Source: Weizmannia acidilactici
GTDB lineage: Bacteria > Bacillota > Bacilli > Bacillales > Bacillaceae_C
Assembly: GCF_008974225.1 (NCBI RefSeq)
Contig: NZ_BKZR01000009.1
Coordinates: 1 to 64,000, forward strand
DNA: 64,000 bases
Reading direction: 5' to 3'
Made by a program: the position numbers and the translations under genes
The notes under the pieces: generated by a model
Database searches by the model: none
Told to the model about the DNA's origin: nothing
What the model saw: only the letters and a program-made list of their open reading frames with translations
Part shown: piece by piece, positions 63,417 to 64,000 of the stretch
How positions within the stretch are numbered: the stretch's first letter is position 1
Layout of the letters: each line of letters begins with the position of its first letter

Positions 63417-63460
63417 TTCAACAAAATATCGCGACTATAGTGTCACGATATTTTGTTGAA
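63417..63460. repeat. Perfect 15-base inverted repeat
   Basis: TTCAACAAAATATCG (63417-63431) and its exact complement (63446-63460) flank a 14-base loop. It lies between the flagellin terminator and the large glycosyltransferase gene. The AT-rich stem could be a second terminator or an operator. No clean T-run follows. Confidence 0.7.
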
Positions 63461-63524
63461 CATCCTTTTAAAAAGGAAATTCTGTTAATTTATGCTATAC
63501 ATGCAATTTCCATTTTAAAATGAA

Positions 63525-63557
63525 CACCAACCAAAAGAATAAATCTTTTGATTGGTG
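63525..63557 (-). terminator. Terminator after hag
   Basis: CACCAATCAAAAGA pairs with TCTTTTGGTTGGTG across ATTTA on the minus strand, followed by TTCATTTT. It starts 18 bases past the flagellin stop. Confidence 0.8.
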
Positions 63558-63574
63558 CCAATAAATACAAATAA

Positions 63575-64000
63575 TTAACGAAGAAGTTGCAATACTTGCT
63601 GTGGTTGTTGGTTTGCTTGAGCCAACATTGCTTGAGCAGCTTGTGCAAGGATTGAGTCCTTTGTTTCTTCAGACATTTCTTTCGCCATATCAACATCCCG
63701 GATACGTGATTCAGCGGAAGTCAAGTTTTCTGAAGAAGTCGTCAAGTTGTTAATAGTATGATCTAAGCGGTTTTCAAGTGCACCAAGATTAGATCTTTGT
63801 GATGAAACAAGTTTAATAGCTTTGTCTAAAGCAGAAATTGCAGTACTTGCTGCAGCATTTGAACTTACAGCAATATTTGTACCAAGGCTGAGACCGGTAG
63901 TATCCATTGCAGAAATAGAGAAAGTAATAATTTGTCCCGCATTTGCCCCTACTTGTAAAGTAGCAGAAAAGGTGCCGCCCAAAAGGTTTTGCGTGTTAAA
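63575..64000 (-). CDS. hag: Flagellin, C-terminal part (gene runs off the window)
   Basis: The last 141 residues of flagellin are visible. The conserved D0/D1 C-terminal helices are intact: LGALENRLDHTINNLTTSSEN, LTSAESRIRDVDMAKEM, and QANQQPQQVLQLLR at the end. The region before them (SISAMDTTGLSLG) belongs to the surface-exposed domain. The frame stays open to the right edge (FNTQNLLGG), so the 5' part lies beyond 64000. In B. subtilis hag adjoins flaG and fliD; here about 11 kb intervenes. Confidence 0.97.
   Translation of the reverse strand, partial: FNTQNLLGGTFSATLQVGANAGQIITFSISAMDTTGLSLGTNIAVSSNAAASTAISALDKAIKLVSSQRSNLGALENRLDHTINNLTTSSENLTSAESRIRDVDMAKEMSEETKDSILAQAAQAMLAQANQQPQQVLQLLR

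Noticed and set aside
1..64000. CRISPR arrays, tRNA or rRNA genes
   Set aside because: No regularly spaced repeat-spacer pattern was seen. The tandem repeats at 25 and 53 kb have no unique spacers. No tRNA cloverleaf or rRNA sequence was recognised.

Overview
The window looks like a chromosome segment of a low-to-mid GC, endospore-forming, motile Bacillaceae. The blocks uvrB-uvrA-csbA, minJ-ctpB, ftsE-ftsX, cccB-yvjA-prfB-secA-hpf-fliT-fliS-fliD-flaG and hag match the Bacillus subtilis hag-to-uvr neighbourhood, with other genes interleaved. Base composition and gene content fit Heyndrickxia (Bacillus) coagulans or a close relative. This species guess is an inference from recognition, not from a search. 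Nearly all genes lie on the minus strand.

Layout from left to right. Bases 1-2.1 kb are debris: a broken Ig-like surface-protein remnant and a decayed IS1380-family transposase. 2.3-8.5 kb is an AT-rich wall teichoic acid operon (tagD-tagB-tagF-tagG-tagE order of transcription) with a good sigma-A promoter. TagH, the usual ATPase partner of TagG, is not in the window. 8.8-14.8 kb carries uvrB-uvrA, csbA and an HD-domain phosphohydrolase. 14.9-24.5 kb is a phosphate block: pstS-pstC-pstA-pstB-pstB-phoU behind a five-repeat PhoP box, and phoP-phoR, with hemY (cgoX) on the plus strand between them. 24.8-29.1 kb holds a seven-iron-type ferredoxin, an intergenic repeat element, a fully decayed yclNOPQ-type iron-siderophore importer that still has Fur boxes, and an aldo/keto reductase remnant. 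29.4-35.9 kb has minJ, ctpB and a SAM-riboswitch-controlled metY-metX-hom operon. 36-41 kb has cardiolipin synthase and ftsE-ftsX followed by a PcsB-like M23 peptidase. 41.4-52.4 kb holds cccB, a YitT protein, prfB with its programmed frameshift, secA, a two-gene chromate transporter, hpf and the late flagellar genes fliT, fliS, fliD and flaG. 52.6-63.4 kb separates flaG from hag. It holds a Gly-rich small gene, a second repeat element, a DNA glycosylase, a Lon-like protease, a frameshifted gene, and an AT-rich pair made of an SGNH-like protein and a very large glycosyltransferase. The window ends inside hag (flagellin).

Two cell-envelope themes stand out. The teichoic acid and Pho genes are in the same neighbourhood, which fits the known PhoP control of wall polymer choice in B. 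subtilis. The most unusual gene sits next to flagellin: a protein of about 1,019 residues that joins a GT2 glycosyltransferase, a TPR region and a domain resembling the CDP-glycerol glycerophosphotransferases TagB and TagF. With its SGNH-like neighbour it may form an uncharacterised flagellin or surface-glycan modification system.
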